Positions 46,793 through 59,599 are shown, counted from the first letter of the stretch. The stretch is DNA of 64,000 nt from Earliella scabrosa (GCA_022605405.1 JABYQQ010000001.1:558001-622000); one strand, 5' to 3'. Notes: generated from the letters alone by a model not told the origin. Numbers and translations: made by a program.

Positions 46793-49339
46793 GTAACTTA
46801 CTCACGCCTACGACCAGAGACGACATCTGTATTGCCGGACTATATGAATGCACCTGTATGCACGCTGAGGCGGAGATCACAAGGTTGACGTTACCTGTGC
46901 GAAGGAGAGCTCGACGGCCGCTACCGTGTTCAACGCGCGTGCGACTCTCGAAGATCACGCAGTCATGGTTTCGTGGCGCCTCACATGCGTGGTGTCTAGA
47001 TTGAGGCACCTCACCCCAAGTAGCGCAGGCAGCGTGTGGGTGATGGACGTTCAACGACAATAGCCTGGCGAGTGCCCATATTGGTGTCCAGGGAACGTCG
47101 CCTGTTCGCCGAGCAACATCAATTTCGCGCCTTCCTCAGCCTGCGTTCTCGGCATGCAACACGCGACAGCCAATTGCAAAGCAGAAGCGCAACACCTGGC
47201 TCTTGACCCCCACGGAAGCAGACGCACTGAAAGGTCCAGAGTGGTCTGCTGCGCGGTGCGTCTTCCTCATGTTTACGCAATCATAACACGAAGATGGGGT
47301 TTCACAACCACACTTGCGCTTGCAGGCCTGAACCCCATTGGGCCCCGCCCTACTGGCGCAGGCTGCGATTCCCGCCCACCGTGCATCCGGGATCGACCAC
47401 TTCGGATATCGAAGCGGGAGAACGTCGACAAACGGGCCCAGGACGGGCTTCCCCACAGCGCCCGGCAGTCAGAACGTTCTAGCGCGGCGGGCAACCGTCA
47501 GCCGCCCTGCTACCGTCCCCGCGAACATTTAGGAAGCTTTTGTCGGGAGGATGCGAATCAATGTGAGAGCTTCCGCTTTCTGGTCGTGCCCCGCGGTACG
47601 ATCATCGTGTATGCAGATGCTCATAACTGTGCTTTGCGCAGGGCGAGTCGGGTGTCACGGTGGCTCATCTCCCGCTGCGGCGGCCGCGCCGGTGGATCTT
47701 GCGCCATGGTGCACTTCCAGCTTCGCACGTTCCAACGACCTGTGGTCATGGCACTCCCTCGCGTGCTTGCGAGGGCCGTGGGCCATACTCCGCGAGCCCG
47801 CGCGATTCCCAAGAGATTCGCATGGCGATGGTGGCATTCAGCGGAGGACAAAGCTATCAAGGGTATCAGACCCTGAGAAGAGCAGACTAACCTCCTTTGG
47901 CGACGGGACTCGCGCTCATTGATGTGCTCTTGCTCTCTGGCCGACGAGCCTCGCATCGTCGCGACCCATGGCGCAGGGCCGACGCTTCCAGACTCGCGGT
48001 GCTGCAGCCGGTGCACGCAATGGTGGAAACTTCAGCCTCTAGACGTCTGCGCGGGGAGCTTCGGGGGGCGCCCTGCCAGCACGGGATCGTCTGCAGACCC
48101 TGATGGTTTCGTTTATCCTCCTCGTGTTCCCCAGATAGGGGGTCATGATTTGGAGACTCGCCGGGAGGGGCGGAAAGAACGGAAAGGGAGACGTTCACTT
48201 ACGGCAGACCTAGACTGCCCCGAGCAGGCTGCCCGCAGGTGAGTTACCTTTCCGGAGATGTCATGCTTTGGCTGACTGCCTCTCATTTCCAAAAGTGGTC
48301 ACTAAGTGGCCGAGTTGCACGGATACACCGCCTGACGGGTCGTTGGCGCTCTCCAACCGAACATGAGCCATCCATTCTCCGGCAATGGTGATCACCTCCG
48401 CGAAGATATAGGGTTATCTTCCCCCCGTTTTAGAACGGAAGCGGGCATGGGATGCGGTGGGAATGGTCATCCCCGTCCGCCACTGCATCGTGGCTGTCTA
48501 AGAATTGCCCTCATTTCGCGCCCCAGCGATCTGGCGGCTCAAGGTTCAGACACCGCGTGGTGCACTCAATGTTCATAAAGTGAACTGACGCGACTCGGGC
48601 TACGAGCCAGGATGGCTCGAGTCACGATAGACCGACGCCACTGTCATCATGAACCCCGCTAGGATAGGTCTGTTCCCCGTCTCAAAACTCGTTGCGAAAG
48701 TGACTATCATTCAGGTGCAATGCCGCTGATCCCCGCGTGTGTGTGGTCGTGTGACGATGGGCAACCGACAGTCGTACGTCTTCCGCTTTGAACTGCCGTC
48801 AGGGCGTCGACTGAGAACAGCCTACAAGCTTCAGCGTCTCGAGCTCGAGGAGCCTGAGCTACCGGTGAGACGCTTCGGAGAAGCTTGCAATCTGCAGAAC
48901 CACACGACATCGGCTGTGGCGACTGACTTCCCAGATCTGAACAGGCTGCGACCGATTCCTACCATTGCATCCGATAAGGAAGCGCACCAGTACCAGGTCA
49001 GAATCCCATCAATCTGTGAGTACGACCGGAATCGATAGAAGCCGCAAAGGACGGCCGCTGCCGTACGCGACGGTGGGCGTGTCCACCAGTGAGCGCTGCT
49101 GATCACAGGTGACCCACCGAGAAACATTACAAAGTTGCGTCATACGTGCTGCGTCCGTGGTTGACGCATCGGCAGTCGTGGAGATAAATTACGTGTCACA
49201 GAGACGGCGGTATAGAATACAGACGCATCGAACCATTAGCGGAAGCCTAGATATGAGCAATGATGACACAGGCGACGGGAAGTCCAAGAAGAGACTCGAA
49301 CAGCTTGGCGCACAGCAAGGAGACGTCAGCAACCGAAGG
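46793..49339. other. Gene-poor stretch beyond the transposon
   Basis: Open frames up to about 240 codons occur, but their translations are Arg/Pro/Ala-rich without domain resemblance or consistent splice sites. I see nothing assignable. Confidence 0.4.
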
Positions 49340-49740
49340 CTACTTCTGAGCCTGAGCTTGGGCAGCGCTGGAAGGAGCGTGGTCGGCAGATGGATGTGTG
49401 GCTCATAACAAAGGGACGTACACAGGCACATAGATGCATGGGATGCTCCGGCGTTGGCAATTTGCGCACGTTGGGCGTCCATCGCACTTCAGCTTCCTCC
49501 CTGGGGCAGATCGAGGGAACGGTGCATGAGATCGAGGAACACCCGCATCGGCAACCATGGCCATGGGTACACACCTCTGCAGAACTGGCACGCCATGGGC
49601 GTCCTGCGGGGCACCTTCGGCTTTGCACCCTCGCGTTCTCCGTCAGAGTTGTTCCCACTGGCGGAGTACTGGGCCTGATCAAGGGGTCAGATGGTAGACG
49701 TCAAATCGACGAACACTTTACGTACCGGCGTAGAGCTCAT
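49340..49740 (-). CDS. Very small Zn2Cys6 zinc-cluster protein (73 aa)
   Basis: Four exons (49726-49740, 49575-49674, 49422-49500, 49340-49367), with introns of 51, 74 and 54 nt, give a 73-residue protein. Residues about 33-61 form a complete fungal binuclear zinc cluster with spacing C-x2-C-x6-C-x5-C-x2-C-x6-C, visible as ACQFCRGRKLKCDGRPTC then ANCQRRSIPC. After the cluster only YVPVAAQAQAQK remains before a TAG stop. Zn2Cys6 domains bind DNA in fungal transcription factors, which normally carry hundreds more residues for dimerisation and activation; here those are absent. The phase agrees at every junction, and a TATA box lies about 100 bp upstream. If the last exon instead splices onward after AA|GTAGCC, the protein could be longer, but I found no convincing continuation. 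Confidence 0.7.
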
Positions 49741-49840
49741 GGCGAATGGTAGCCCGCTGGGCGGAAATAGATGGGAGAGAACAAAGGACGAGGAGTATTG
49801 GGATGGACGCTTGGACGGAGCCCTCTCGACTGGATGGGGG

Positions 49841-49848
49841 CTTATATA
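49841..49848 (-). promoter_or_regulatory. TATA box of the small zinc-cluster gene
   Basis: The minus strand reads TATATAAG, 101 bp upstream of the ATG at 49740, a normal TATA-to-start distance for a short leader. Confidence 0.65.
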
Positions 49849-52100
49849 GCGTTGGTGAGCTACTATGTCATCGTTTGGCGCACAGTGACCGTCGGCGAAT
49901 ACGCATTCATGAGCAAGGGTCAGCAGTCCGTCCGCACCAGGCGAGGAATCCAGGATCTCCGGCGGCCAACCGGCTGCGCAAAGCAATGTCCACGGCGGAT
50001 ACGGGCAGATACCTGCAAAACTAGGAGACGCCATCCCCTAGGGCATGGTCGAGGGCAGTCACCGTAAGGGTTGGGGATGCTAACCAAAGAGAGTATGTGA
50101 TAGAAAGTAGTCCGCCATTTACCGAGTCGGGTTCATGTCCGAGAGGCTACTACGACTTGCGGCGATTCGATGCGCGTGCTGTCAGTGTTTCTACCCCTCT
50201 TCCTATTCGTGACGCGTGGGTTATGTTAATGGCCTTCATTAGATGTCTACCGAGGACGTGCCCTGAAATGAAGTCACTGAAGTCCGGCGCAGTTGTTCTG
50301 ACGGGCGGAGGGGTCCAGGACGCTCTGGACTTTTAAATATGAGAACCCGTCAAGGAAATGGCCCTGCCTTCTGGAGACAATTGTGGGTCAATTCGTTAGC
50401 GCACAGTTCAAACTCTCGAACCGATAATGGAACTCTGGATACCGCGCAGAAAGATCGCAGAGATTGTCAGCGGATCCATCAGATGCGCCGAGAGCTGTAG
50501 CGACGACAAAGCGGCGCACTTCTCGCAGTTGGTATTCTGGCAGTGACAGTTTCGCGGAGTGTAGCAAACGTCGAGAGGGCAGAGACGGCGACGAAGGTGC
50601 GTGTTGTGGAGTCCGCAAGAACAATTTCTGCAGAGCTAAAGGCCACGTTGTGTGCACTTCTCACGTGCCCAGCGCCCAGTATGGCAGCGGCGATATCCAA
50701 CGTCTACCATCGGGGCCCTCTTACGCGCCTGCCATACTCTCTTCTCTTCCATTTTTTCTACCGTTCACTCTCGATATGGGCTCTTTACGCGCGCCCCGTG
50801 CTCACGGTATTTAATATCGCCCATGAAGGCAAACTGTTTGATCATCGTCCCCAGCCTGGGTTCTCGGTTACTTACAACTCAGGATATCCCGCCACCAGCA
50901 CGCTGACGGCATCTTGGCGACACGGAAGTCCCTCGGCCACGTAGCATTTCCTACACCCCACGTCCGCGTAATATCAATCCAACCCCTCGTCCGAGGAGTG
51001 GCTGGCCGAGGTACCGTCATGATCTAGACCCGCCGCTAACTGCGAAGGTCTTCCCGCCGCATCCATGCAAAGTGTCAATTCAAGTCAATCGACGCGTCAT
51101 GCCAATGGCCTATACATTCTTGCCCCTTTGCCCCGGTGCGAGAAGTCAAGGCGGCCGGTCGCTGATGCGCTTCGACTGTCATGTCTTCTCAGACAATCAA
51201 TTATGCGAAGGCAGCGCCTCCGAGTCGGAGCGCGAAGTGCCGCCTTCTAGTCAAGGGTCCCCGGCCTCGAGCCCCGGCTCGGACGACCAAATCCCGCACG
51301 GGATAGGGTGAGGCCTGTGGTTACCGCCGTGGACCGAGGTTTGAGCTCACTCCGACGGATTTGCGCCGTCCTGCGCTCGGCAATAATGCGGGCGAAGCAC
51401 CCCCCACGACGAGATCCACGAACGAATGTCCGACTCCTGCACCGGAGCGCCGTGATTGTGGAGTCGCAGCGTCGAGCACCACTGCCTCCTTCGAAGCTCT
51501 GCGCGCACTAGTCCCAGGTCTTGAAGTTCATAACGAACATGCCAAGAGCAGACCGTCACCGGCACCAGCTCCCCCTTCGGACCACTCGGATGACCCTGGA
51601 TGAGCTTCCCAACCCCCAGTCTGTTGTCATGGATCAACACTGTGATCGCAGTTATCCTCTTGCAAGGGCAGGACGATGTCCAAACACGATCGAGGTCCTG
51701 CCACTCGTCCTCCGCGTGTGTGCCATGCTTACGAACAGCTCGGGAGCGCCTGTAGCAGTCGAGCGCGGGCTGGATCTACGATCCGAACAACGAGGAGCAG
51801 CTGCCTCCGTATTGTCGCTACTGACTTGCCATAATATCGTCCTCGCTGATGCGTGCAGGTCCTCGTAGCCCCATTCTAGGACCGGGTCGACGATCCGCAA
51901 AGGCCCTAGGATTCGCCGACGCTCCTGTCGGACACAGCCATGCTCGAATTATGGCCCAGAAGTACAGTACGTACATCATCAGTACAAGGTCCTCGTATCA
52001 AAGACTAACGCTAGTGCTACAGTGATCATGATTCAGTATGTGGTGCAATGGCAATGAGCAAATGTTCATGCACGGATCGCATGCGTGCGTCTCGTTGCTC
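49849..52100. other. Gene-poor stretch between the zinc-cluster gene and OAT
   Basis: No gene is supported. Open frames of 60-130 codons occur on both strands without recognisable content. The part next to 52101 is the 3' flank of the aminotransferase gene. Confidence 0.4.
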
Positions 52101-54870
52101 TTAATTCGTGATCGTGTCCTGGTGACCCTTTTCGCTCTCGACTTCACCGGGTATGTCCTTGAGCTGAGATGATCCATCACACACAGGGGTTTGGCAATTA
52201 GCACCGTTGTTTCCTCATTGGCCTGAAACGCACGCACCTTGTCCAGGTCTTCCAGGGACGACTTGATGATGTCCACGGCCTGCATGAGATCTGTTTCCGT
52301 GATGACGAGGGGCGGGGCAAATCTTATGCTAAATTTGGGCAGAAGCATGAGCTTCTAGGCTGTCGATCGTGTTAGTTGGACCACCTACATGTTGACGTGT
52401 GTCGGCTTCGCGAGCACCCCGCGACTCTTCAGGAGAAGGCACAGCTGCCAAGCAGTGCGACCCTTGGAGCTAGCTTGCTCGTCGATAACGACAGCGTTGA
52501 GCAGTCCGCGTCCACGAACACTCTTAACGAGCGGCGAGTTGATCCCGCGGATCGCTGACCGGAACTGCTCACCGAGGACCTCTGCACGCTCAGCGAGTTT
52601 CTCCTCTACGAGCACATCGAGAGCAGTCATAGCTACAGCGCAGCCAAGCGGATTGCTGGCGCCTGCGGTTAGTGCTCATGAACGGGATTTACGTGGCGAT
52701 TACGAACGTACCCGCCATACGTGCTACCGTGCTCGCCTGGGCGGATGCAGAGCATGATCTCTCTGTCGGCCAAGACAGCGGAAACAGGATATACTGTGGG
52801 CCAAGGCATAAGAGGTCACTTCCGGATACCACAATGCGGCTATTACTTACCGCCACCAGACAGCGCCTTCCCGAGCAGAATCACGTCGGGGCGGACATCA
52901 TCGTGCTCGCAACAAAGCATCTTCCCCGTACGGCAGAGCCCCTGCCTTACTAGTCAGCAATTCCGAGCTACCAACCTTAACGCCACATTACGCACAGTCT
53001 GGATCTCATCGCATATGAGCAACACGTTGTGCTCCTTGCATAGTCTATGAGCTTCCGCAAGGTAGCCTTCAGGCGGCACAACAATTCTGAGGGGGCGATG
53101 TGAGTTGGGGTAGGTCTGTGAATGTAGGGGATAGGCCTAGAAGCGCAAGCTACATACCCCGCTTCGCCCTGGATCGGCTCAACCAAGAAGGCCGCCGTAT
53201 TCTTGCCATGCAGCTCCAATGCGCGCTGAAGGTCCGAGATCTCGCCGTAACGAATGGTCTTTGTGACACCATTGTCGTCAAATTCTGGACCGACGGCCTG
53301 CAGGTAGGGGCCGAAACCTCCGCGGCTCTCCGGATCGGTGCTCATGCTGGATGAGCGAGGCAGGGTCACGAGACAAAGGAGTCATGCAACGAGACAGATC
53401 AGCAGTTGAACACAAAAGCTTAAAGCTGATGAAACAGCCTGCAGATTAGATTACACCGCTACGCACCTGATGACACCAAGAGTTCTCCCATGGAAATTGC
53501 CCCCGGCGCTGAAGACGATCGCTTGACCATCGGCAACACCTTTCTTCTCGTACGCCCATTTGCGGGCCAACTTCAGCGCAGTCTCGACCGCTTCTGCGCC
53601 AGTGTTCATGGGCAAGACCATGTCATACCCAAACATATCCGTAATCTTCTGGGCGAATCGGCCGAAAACGGAGTTGTAAAATGCACGAGAAGACAGCGTG
53701 AGTTTCTGTGCTTGCTCGACCAGGGTACCGACGATCCTAGGATGGCAATGACCCTATACCCAGCCCTGATTAGCAAATCTTTCACAAATGCATACGACCA
53801 TTCAAATAAGAGAGTGATATGATTATGCGTCGGAACGCTTGCCGCCTGCGGTGCAAACAACCACGACCGAGGCATGCAACAACAATCGCCTCCGCGCCGG
53901 GGCACACAAGTAATTTCTGTGGCATATTGCTGGACCGGGATCTCGCACGCTGTTGGGTCCAATCCAGATTTGGGTCTGGAAGACAGAGTCCGCGACCCAC
54001 ACCAGATCGGCGATTGACCACCAAAGGGACCGAGCGGTGTCCGCGGCGCAGCGGCACAGACAGACCACCCGCAGTTGAGTCCAGTGGAGATGGCCTCCAC
54101 CTATGAGAGCGAGAGACCGTCGGAGTACGGATGTGGGTCGCATTTGTGTCGATACGGTCCCATGGCAGAACACTGACCTGATTCACAGCGCTGTTTAACG
54201 ATCGTATTATCATCATAAGCACCAAGACCAAAGGGCGACACGTAAAATATAACTCACGAATAAGCGGAGAGCATGTCAATGTATTCCTTTCCCTCCGGAT
54301 CCCACACCCTAATGACACAGTGAGTACGGGAACCGAAGCGACCGTCACGGATTACTCACTTCGCACCCTTCGCGGATTCGAAGACGACGGGAAGCGGGTG
54401 ATAACTGGTACACACATGACGTCAGTACGTATGTTACACCACAAAAACTCAACGGAGCGCGGACTGGTTTCGTTCTCCTGGCCCTTTCACGCGTCTTGTG
54501 CGCGCGAAGTATGGCAGCATCATCACAAGAAGGACTTCGTACAATGACTGTGAGAGAAGCAGGAGCGTGGTAAGTAGGTAAAAGGGAGACAGAGAACACC
54601 ATGGGCCACACCGTAGTTCTCTACGACCTGGCCGATGGTGTTCTCTGTCCCGGTTGGGGGGCAAGCGACTGATGTACATGGTGTACGGACGACCCCAAAT
54701 GCGTAAAACCAGAACAGAACTCACTTATGTGCCCCATATTCATGCTCCAAGCGAATGACTTCGGCGGATGAAATATGGACAGGTGCGCGCCCATTTCCTT
54801 TGTGTGTGGTCTTCGCTGGTTCGATCGTCGCACTGGCGGCCGTGTTCTGTAAGATAGCGGCGGGAGCCAT
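52101..54870 (-). CDS. Ornithine aminotransferase (EC 2.6.1.13)
   Basis: Twelve exons (54725-54870, 54360-54404, 54258-54308, 54178-54190, 53467-53753, 53158-53346, 52996-53086, 52851-52941, 52712-52793, 52389-52655, 52238-52328, 52101-52163) encode 471 residues. It is a class III PLP aminotransferase: [68 protein letters not shown] (D270), the PLP lysine K299 in [23 protein letters not shown] and [10 protein letters not shown]. The enzyme moves the delta-amino group of ornithine to 2-oxoglutarate, giving glutamate semialdehyde in arginine and proline metabolism. There is no clear N-terminal targeting peptide, so it is probably cytosolic, as in yeast Car2. Exon 4 is 13 nt. Two introns are unusually long (320 and 424 nt), the first with a perfect 15-bp inverted repeat. 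The start at 54870 has a good context (ACCATGG). Confidence 0.93.
54588..54649. repeat. Perfect inverted repeat in OAT intron 1
   Basis: GACAGAGAACACCAT at 54588-54602 pairs perfectly with 54635-54649 across a 32-nt loop, inside the 320-nt first intron. A second small palindrome (GTAG-ttct-CTAC) sits in the loop. This is a MITE-like or structural hairpin. Confidence 0.75.
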
Positions 54871-55266
54871 GGTGTGTAAAGAGGCGGATGGGGGAGCTGC
54901 GTGTTGTAAGGCGGTTCTGGGGTTGGTGGTGGTAGAAGGTCAAGAGCAACCTGGACCGTCAGTGGGAAGCCAGGCGGGAAGTTATTCGAGTGTGATCCGC
55001 CACAAATTCCCTTTTTCGGACAACGCACCTCGGATCTTGGCGTCTATCTAAGCATCTGACGGGGCGCCCGCTTCCGGGCTGCGCCGTCCTCTACCCGGAG
55101 TGCCGAAGTACCCTGTTGTTACCAAACGCGTGCACACGACCTCCTTCTGACACTTACTTACCAGGGCTCTCGTTGCCTAATGCACCGAAGGAGGCGGGGA
55201 AAGACGATGGAATAGAAGTATACAGCATCCGGGGAAGCGTACAAGTATGATACACGACCGACTATC
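54871..55266. other. Intergenic, OAT promoter and GH115 3' flank
   Basis: This 396-bp space separates two minus-strand genes. It should contain the OAT promoter and the GH115 terminator region. I see no TATA box or further gene. Confidence 0.5.
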
Positions 55267-58200
55267 TTACACGCGGATACTTTCTGGGGGGCCCAGGTAA
55301 CTTGGCCGCACACCGCCCGTGTCTGCGCCAAAGACATCACTCAGCTCGATCCAAATACCCGACAGAATCTCGTACACGCACCTATCACGATTTTTTGAAC
55401 AACCACCGCCGGCTCAATCATCCAGACCTGTCAGGTTCCGGCACGTCTCAGCATCGAAACCCCCGTATGTATTCCGTATTCCGTGACGTACCTTCAACGT
55501 GTGCGCCCCGGGCTGCACAGGGAAGACCATCGGTACTTCGATGATGCTGTTCGCTACCCAGCCATTAACGCCGCCCCATGCGCCAGGCAAGTTGCCGGGC
55601 GTCGCTCGGGGGACGAAATGGCTTGTCTGTGCCACCCCGTCATCAATTTGCAGCGCGATCCCAAGCGGTCGGTTATCCCCGAGCCCATTCAGCGACGGCG
55701 ACACCATCGTCCTAATAGTGACATTGCCGCCCTGCCCCTGGGTATTGAACAGGAAGAAGTCGTATTCGCTGTTCGCGGGCGGATATGGGCCGTCAGTGGC
55801 GTTCATCTCCCGGCGGAGAGAGGAAAGACGCACATGCTAGGTCCGTTGCCGGCGGTGAAGTTCAGGTCTTGGCCGCCGCGGGGCCAGGGCGTAACGCCAG
55901 ACAGCGTCTTCCCCAGTCCGGGGATCTCGACCCAGGTCAAACCTTGAACGGACGTGTTCCGAGACGAGTGTCCGGCTTCAATGGACACCGTACCATCGCC
56001 TTCCACGAATCCTGCCAAACATTGTTCGACATCATGGTCTCTGTCTGACACCATCGTGCCACACACCTGAGAACCCGTCCGGGACAACTGTGTGGTTCGC
56101 AGTGAACCTGACGGAAACTGACATTCGTGATTGGCCCTGCACGTCCGCGGCGAAGTTGATGACCGTGCTCTGGACCCCGGTCACTTTGCTCCAGTCGACG
56201 CTGAGGAAGACGCGCTGCTCGGGCGAGCTAGGGGAGATAGAGCCCGCCGCCGGGGAGATGGTCAGCCAGGAGGCACTGCTTGTTGCCGTGAACGTGAACG
56301 GCGTCGGACCACCAGCTCCAACGTCGACAAATCGGTTTCCTGCCGGCACAAATGGGTCGAGGGACAATGAGGGATTCGGACAGCCGTATCCTTGCGCGCA
56401 GTTGTTCACGTTGTCTCCCGGCCTGTACGATTTCGATGTCCGACGTTCAATATCGAATCCTTGCTCACCGGCCTCTGAACGTCGCCGTGAAAAGGTGTAC
56501 TCACCAGGCGCCTGAACTTCCTTCGGGTACAATCCTCATGGCTCCAGCAAGTGCCTGCTTCTTCGGCTGCACCTTTGTCACCATGGGCATTCTGTCCAGC
56601 GAAGATCAGACATATCCAGTCATCAATCAAGGGTCCACATACGTGTTGGCCATCGGCTGCTGCCAGTAGTAGTACATGACGTGGGTCTGGTCCATGATGT
56701 GGTCCCTGTCGGCTGAACATGAAGTGACTTCCACGCACTAGGCATGCTTCGTGTGCTTACCATTTTCCTGCACGAGGAGAGTAAGGTCAGACAGCTCTCC
56801 AAAGACTCGCGTGACACGGCGGCGTACCGTTCAGAATGCTGTGGTAGTCCACTTCGATGGCATAGTCCTGATCGAAGAGCTTCTCGACCTGCTCCATAAA
56901 GTCATTCGCACTGAGCCGAGCCTGCGATGCCCGGAGGTTGTTGATGCCCGCCGCCATCCACATGTTCGCCAGCGTGAGAGTCGCCTGGACAGGGTGGTGG
57001 ACCAGCTGGAAGAACGCAGGCTTCGTCTCGGACGGCAGAGCGTTGTAGATGCGAGTCGACGCAGCACTGACGTTCTGGAGCATTGCGAGGACATTCTCCG
57101 CTCTGCGAGACCCTGAATCAGCCGCATGCTCCGCGATGCGCATTGTGAGCAGTCACGCACTCGCGATAGTTGGTCAGGCTGTATGTGTCCGAGCTCCACA
57201 GCTCGGGCTTGCGCCGTGCGTTGTGACGCATGACGTTACCGATGATGCTCGCGACTTCTTCCGCGTTCGACGCGGACAGGTCGAATTCCCGCTGTGCCCA
57301 GCTCGTGACGAACGTGTGCACGTTGGACGGTGTCCATTTCTCGGCATCCCAGCCGAGGGTCAGGAAGAACTCGGAGTGCATCTCATATGGCTTCAGGTCA
57401 CCGACGTTCAGGATCCAGATGGTCGTCGCGTTGCGCGCCACCGCAGTAGAGAGCTGGTCGAACGTCTGTACACGAGTGTCAGGTAGGCTACAAGGTATAC
57501 AGCCGATGTACGCACCTTCTCAATCTGGCTGCTCTGTTGCGGTGAAAGGGGTGAGTTGTGAGCGTCATGTGATGACCCCTAGGCAGAATACGGCTAACCG
57601 TAATCCATTTGTAGTCTCTTGGATCGCCGACGTAGTCAACCTATTGGCGAACCTCAGCATTCGACCCTGTATAACCATTGGGTTCACCGCCTCACGTGGT
57701 AGTAGACACCGGATCCTCCCGTCCTATTACGTTCTTCCACAAGAGGGTACCTCCGCACATTACCCCAGCTATGTGAGGGTCAGCCTCGCGGCATACCGAG
57801 GATCTGTAATACAAAACGCACTTGTCGTCGGACCACAGAAGAACGACATCGTCTGGGACGCGCATGCCGTCGTCGTAGTATCCTTCGACCTCTTTGTCTA
57901 GGGTTCACTCGACATTAGCCACCTTCCAGCTATCGATGTGAAGTGTGATAGCTCACATAGCGTCCACACCTGCGGGATAGTCGTCACATCCGTCGTGTTG
58001 AACACGTCCATCAGCAACTGGCGCTGGTCCGACACAATCTTCTCGAGCAGGTCGATGTTCTGCCCCTCCGACAGCGGCACTGCACCAAAACGCTCTCAGA
58101 GCTCGGCACTACTGTGCAACGTAAGGAACGGGTCACCCACAGTCGCCTACATTGCACGGAAATGAAAATGAGCTCAGTCAGTCACCGGCAATCTCGACGC

Positions 58201-59534
58201 GACAAAGCAGGCAGGCGGGCAGGCACTCACCATTTCCACGCATCCCGATCGTGTACACGCCCTCATATGGCCTGGCGCGCTCGACGCCCTCCTTCCAGAA
58301 GTTGTACACGTTTTCCTGATTCGTCTCATAGTCCCACGCGCCGTCTCCAAAGATGTTCCACTCGACCGGCACCGAGCGCATCATAGGCTCCTCGTGGCTG
58401 GTGCCCATGACGATCCCGTACAGGTCCGCAAGCGGCTGGTTCTGCGGGTCGTCGGACCCAAACGCGCTGCAGGGCCGGATGCTGAGTCGAGACGCGATCA
58501 CATGAGGAGATGCGGCACATACCTGCTCCATTGTGCTGGCGTTGAAAGTCGCGTCTGAGGAAACGTGCTATCACGTAAGGAGACGATGCTACTCACCGGG
58601 CCACAAATAGTTGCCCTTCATGCGGAGGATCAACTCGAACCTGAACAACCACCGTCAGATGTCGTTGCCATTCAGAAACCGAAGAGAATCGTTCGTACAC
58701 TTTGGTATAGAAGAAGTGATTGAACGGAGATCCGGTGAACGGAGCTCCGGTCCCGTTGGTGAACTTCTCCATGGCCCAGTTTTGGAGCGCAGGCTGCTCG
58801 TCATTGAAGAAGATTCCGCGGTACTTGACAGTCGGGCTGCCGTGCGAACAGCCAGACGACGCGACGAAGAGCTCGTTATGTTTTGTTGTCGGGACATCCG
58901 CCCACCTGACATACGTATGTGAAGATTTGCACTCACGCGGACATACGAGAGGTGCTCACCAGGACCAAGGAGAGACGCCTGCAGCGCATGATGAGCATGA
59001 GGTATGTCTCCGTGTGAGGATCCAATACGCACCGAACTGTTCAGAGTGGTCATAGAGCGCGAATATCGTCCCACGCTTGTCAGACCCGATCATAACATAC
59101 GCGCTCTTGACGCCAGGAAGCGGGTTCGTGACCTCTTTGGTGAGGAACGCCTCCCACTTGCCTTGGATTGAAGATACGTCTAGCTTCGTTCGGTTCACGA
59201 TCTCGTCGATGAGCGAAGATTTTCCAAGGGTTCCAACGATGATCGGCGCTGAGCTGAGAGAAGAGGACGACCCGTTGATCGACGGTGAAGTATTATTCTG
59301 AAGAGTGGGTGTGACTCCCGTGACCTGTTGTATATCCGAGGCAAAGTCAACCGCAGCGCGCTGTACGCCAGGCCAGTCATCGGGTGACAGGAGGATGGGC
59401 GCCGCCTTGCCCTGGCTGACGATTGTGAAGGAAGAAGACGAGGATTTGAAGCCGACGCAGGTGTCCTGCCCGATTGCGAGCACAGTGGTAGCGAGTGCCA
59501 GCAGCAGGGTACTGACGAAGAGAGGAGGAGCCAT
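55267..59534 (-). CDS. Secreted GH115 xylan alpha-(1,2)-glucuronidase
   Basis: About 22 exons encode some 1,002 residues: 59033-59534, 58960-58978, 58699-58905, 58597-58640, 58523-58535, 58231-58466, 58141-58146, 57957-58079, 57822-57897, 57696-57768, 57599-57640, 57516-57533, 57161-57465, 56828-57102, 56761-56767, 56643-56705, 56505-56591, 56067-56422, 55834-56011, 55492-55768, 55382-55427, 55267-55322. A signal peptide (MAPPLFVSTLLLALATTVLA) leads into the GH115 pattern: GKAAPILLSPDDWPGVQRAA, SDKRGTIFALYDHSEQFGVS, SPTVKYRGIFFNDEQPAL, GNYLWPAQWSSAFG, YGIVMGTSHEEPMM, PLSEGQNIDLLEKIV, DDVVLLWSDDNWGNVRRYP, YVGDPRDYKWI, WDHIMDQTHVMYYYWQQP and HTLKVWMIEPAVVVQKIVI. The enzyme removes 4-O-methylglucuronic acid from xylan in wood hemicellulose outside the cell. 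Exons of 6, 7, 13, 18 and 19 nt are needed to keep the family sequence; the 6-nt one is least certain. A TATA box lies about 60 bp upstream. Confidence 0.92.
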
Positions 59535-59590
59535 CGCGCTGTGGAGCAAGGAAGAACGCAGTCAATTTCTTCCTCAACCCAACGCTCGGT

Positions 59591-59599
59591 CCTTATATC
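59591..59599 (-). promoter_or_regulatory. TATA box of the GH115 gene
   Basis: The minus strand reads GATATAAGG about 57-65 bp upstream of the GH115 ATG at 59534. The position suits a very short leader. Confidence 0.55.

Noticed and set aside
47154..47876. 240-codon plus-strand open frame
   Set aside because: Low-complexity Arg/Pro/Ala translation with no domain, no splice support and overlapping frames on both strands.
52238..52328. OAT read-through beyond its penultimate exon to a stop further downstream
   Set aside because: Splicing at AAG|GTGCGT into CTCAG|CTC restores a typical OAT C-terminus.
58467..58554. Alternative GH115 splicing that reads through a segment encoding ATFNASTMEQ
   Set aside because: Using the acceptor at GCCAG gives WPAQWSSAFG, which matches the family and keeps phase; the read-through version does not.
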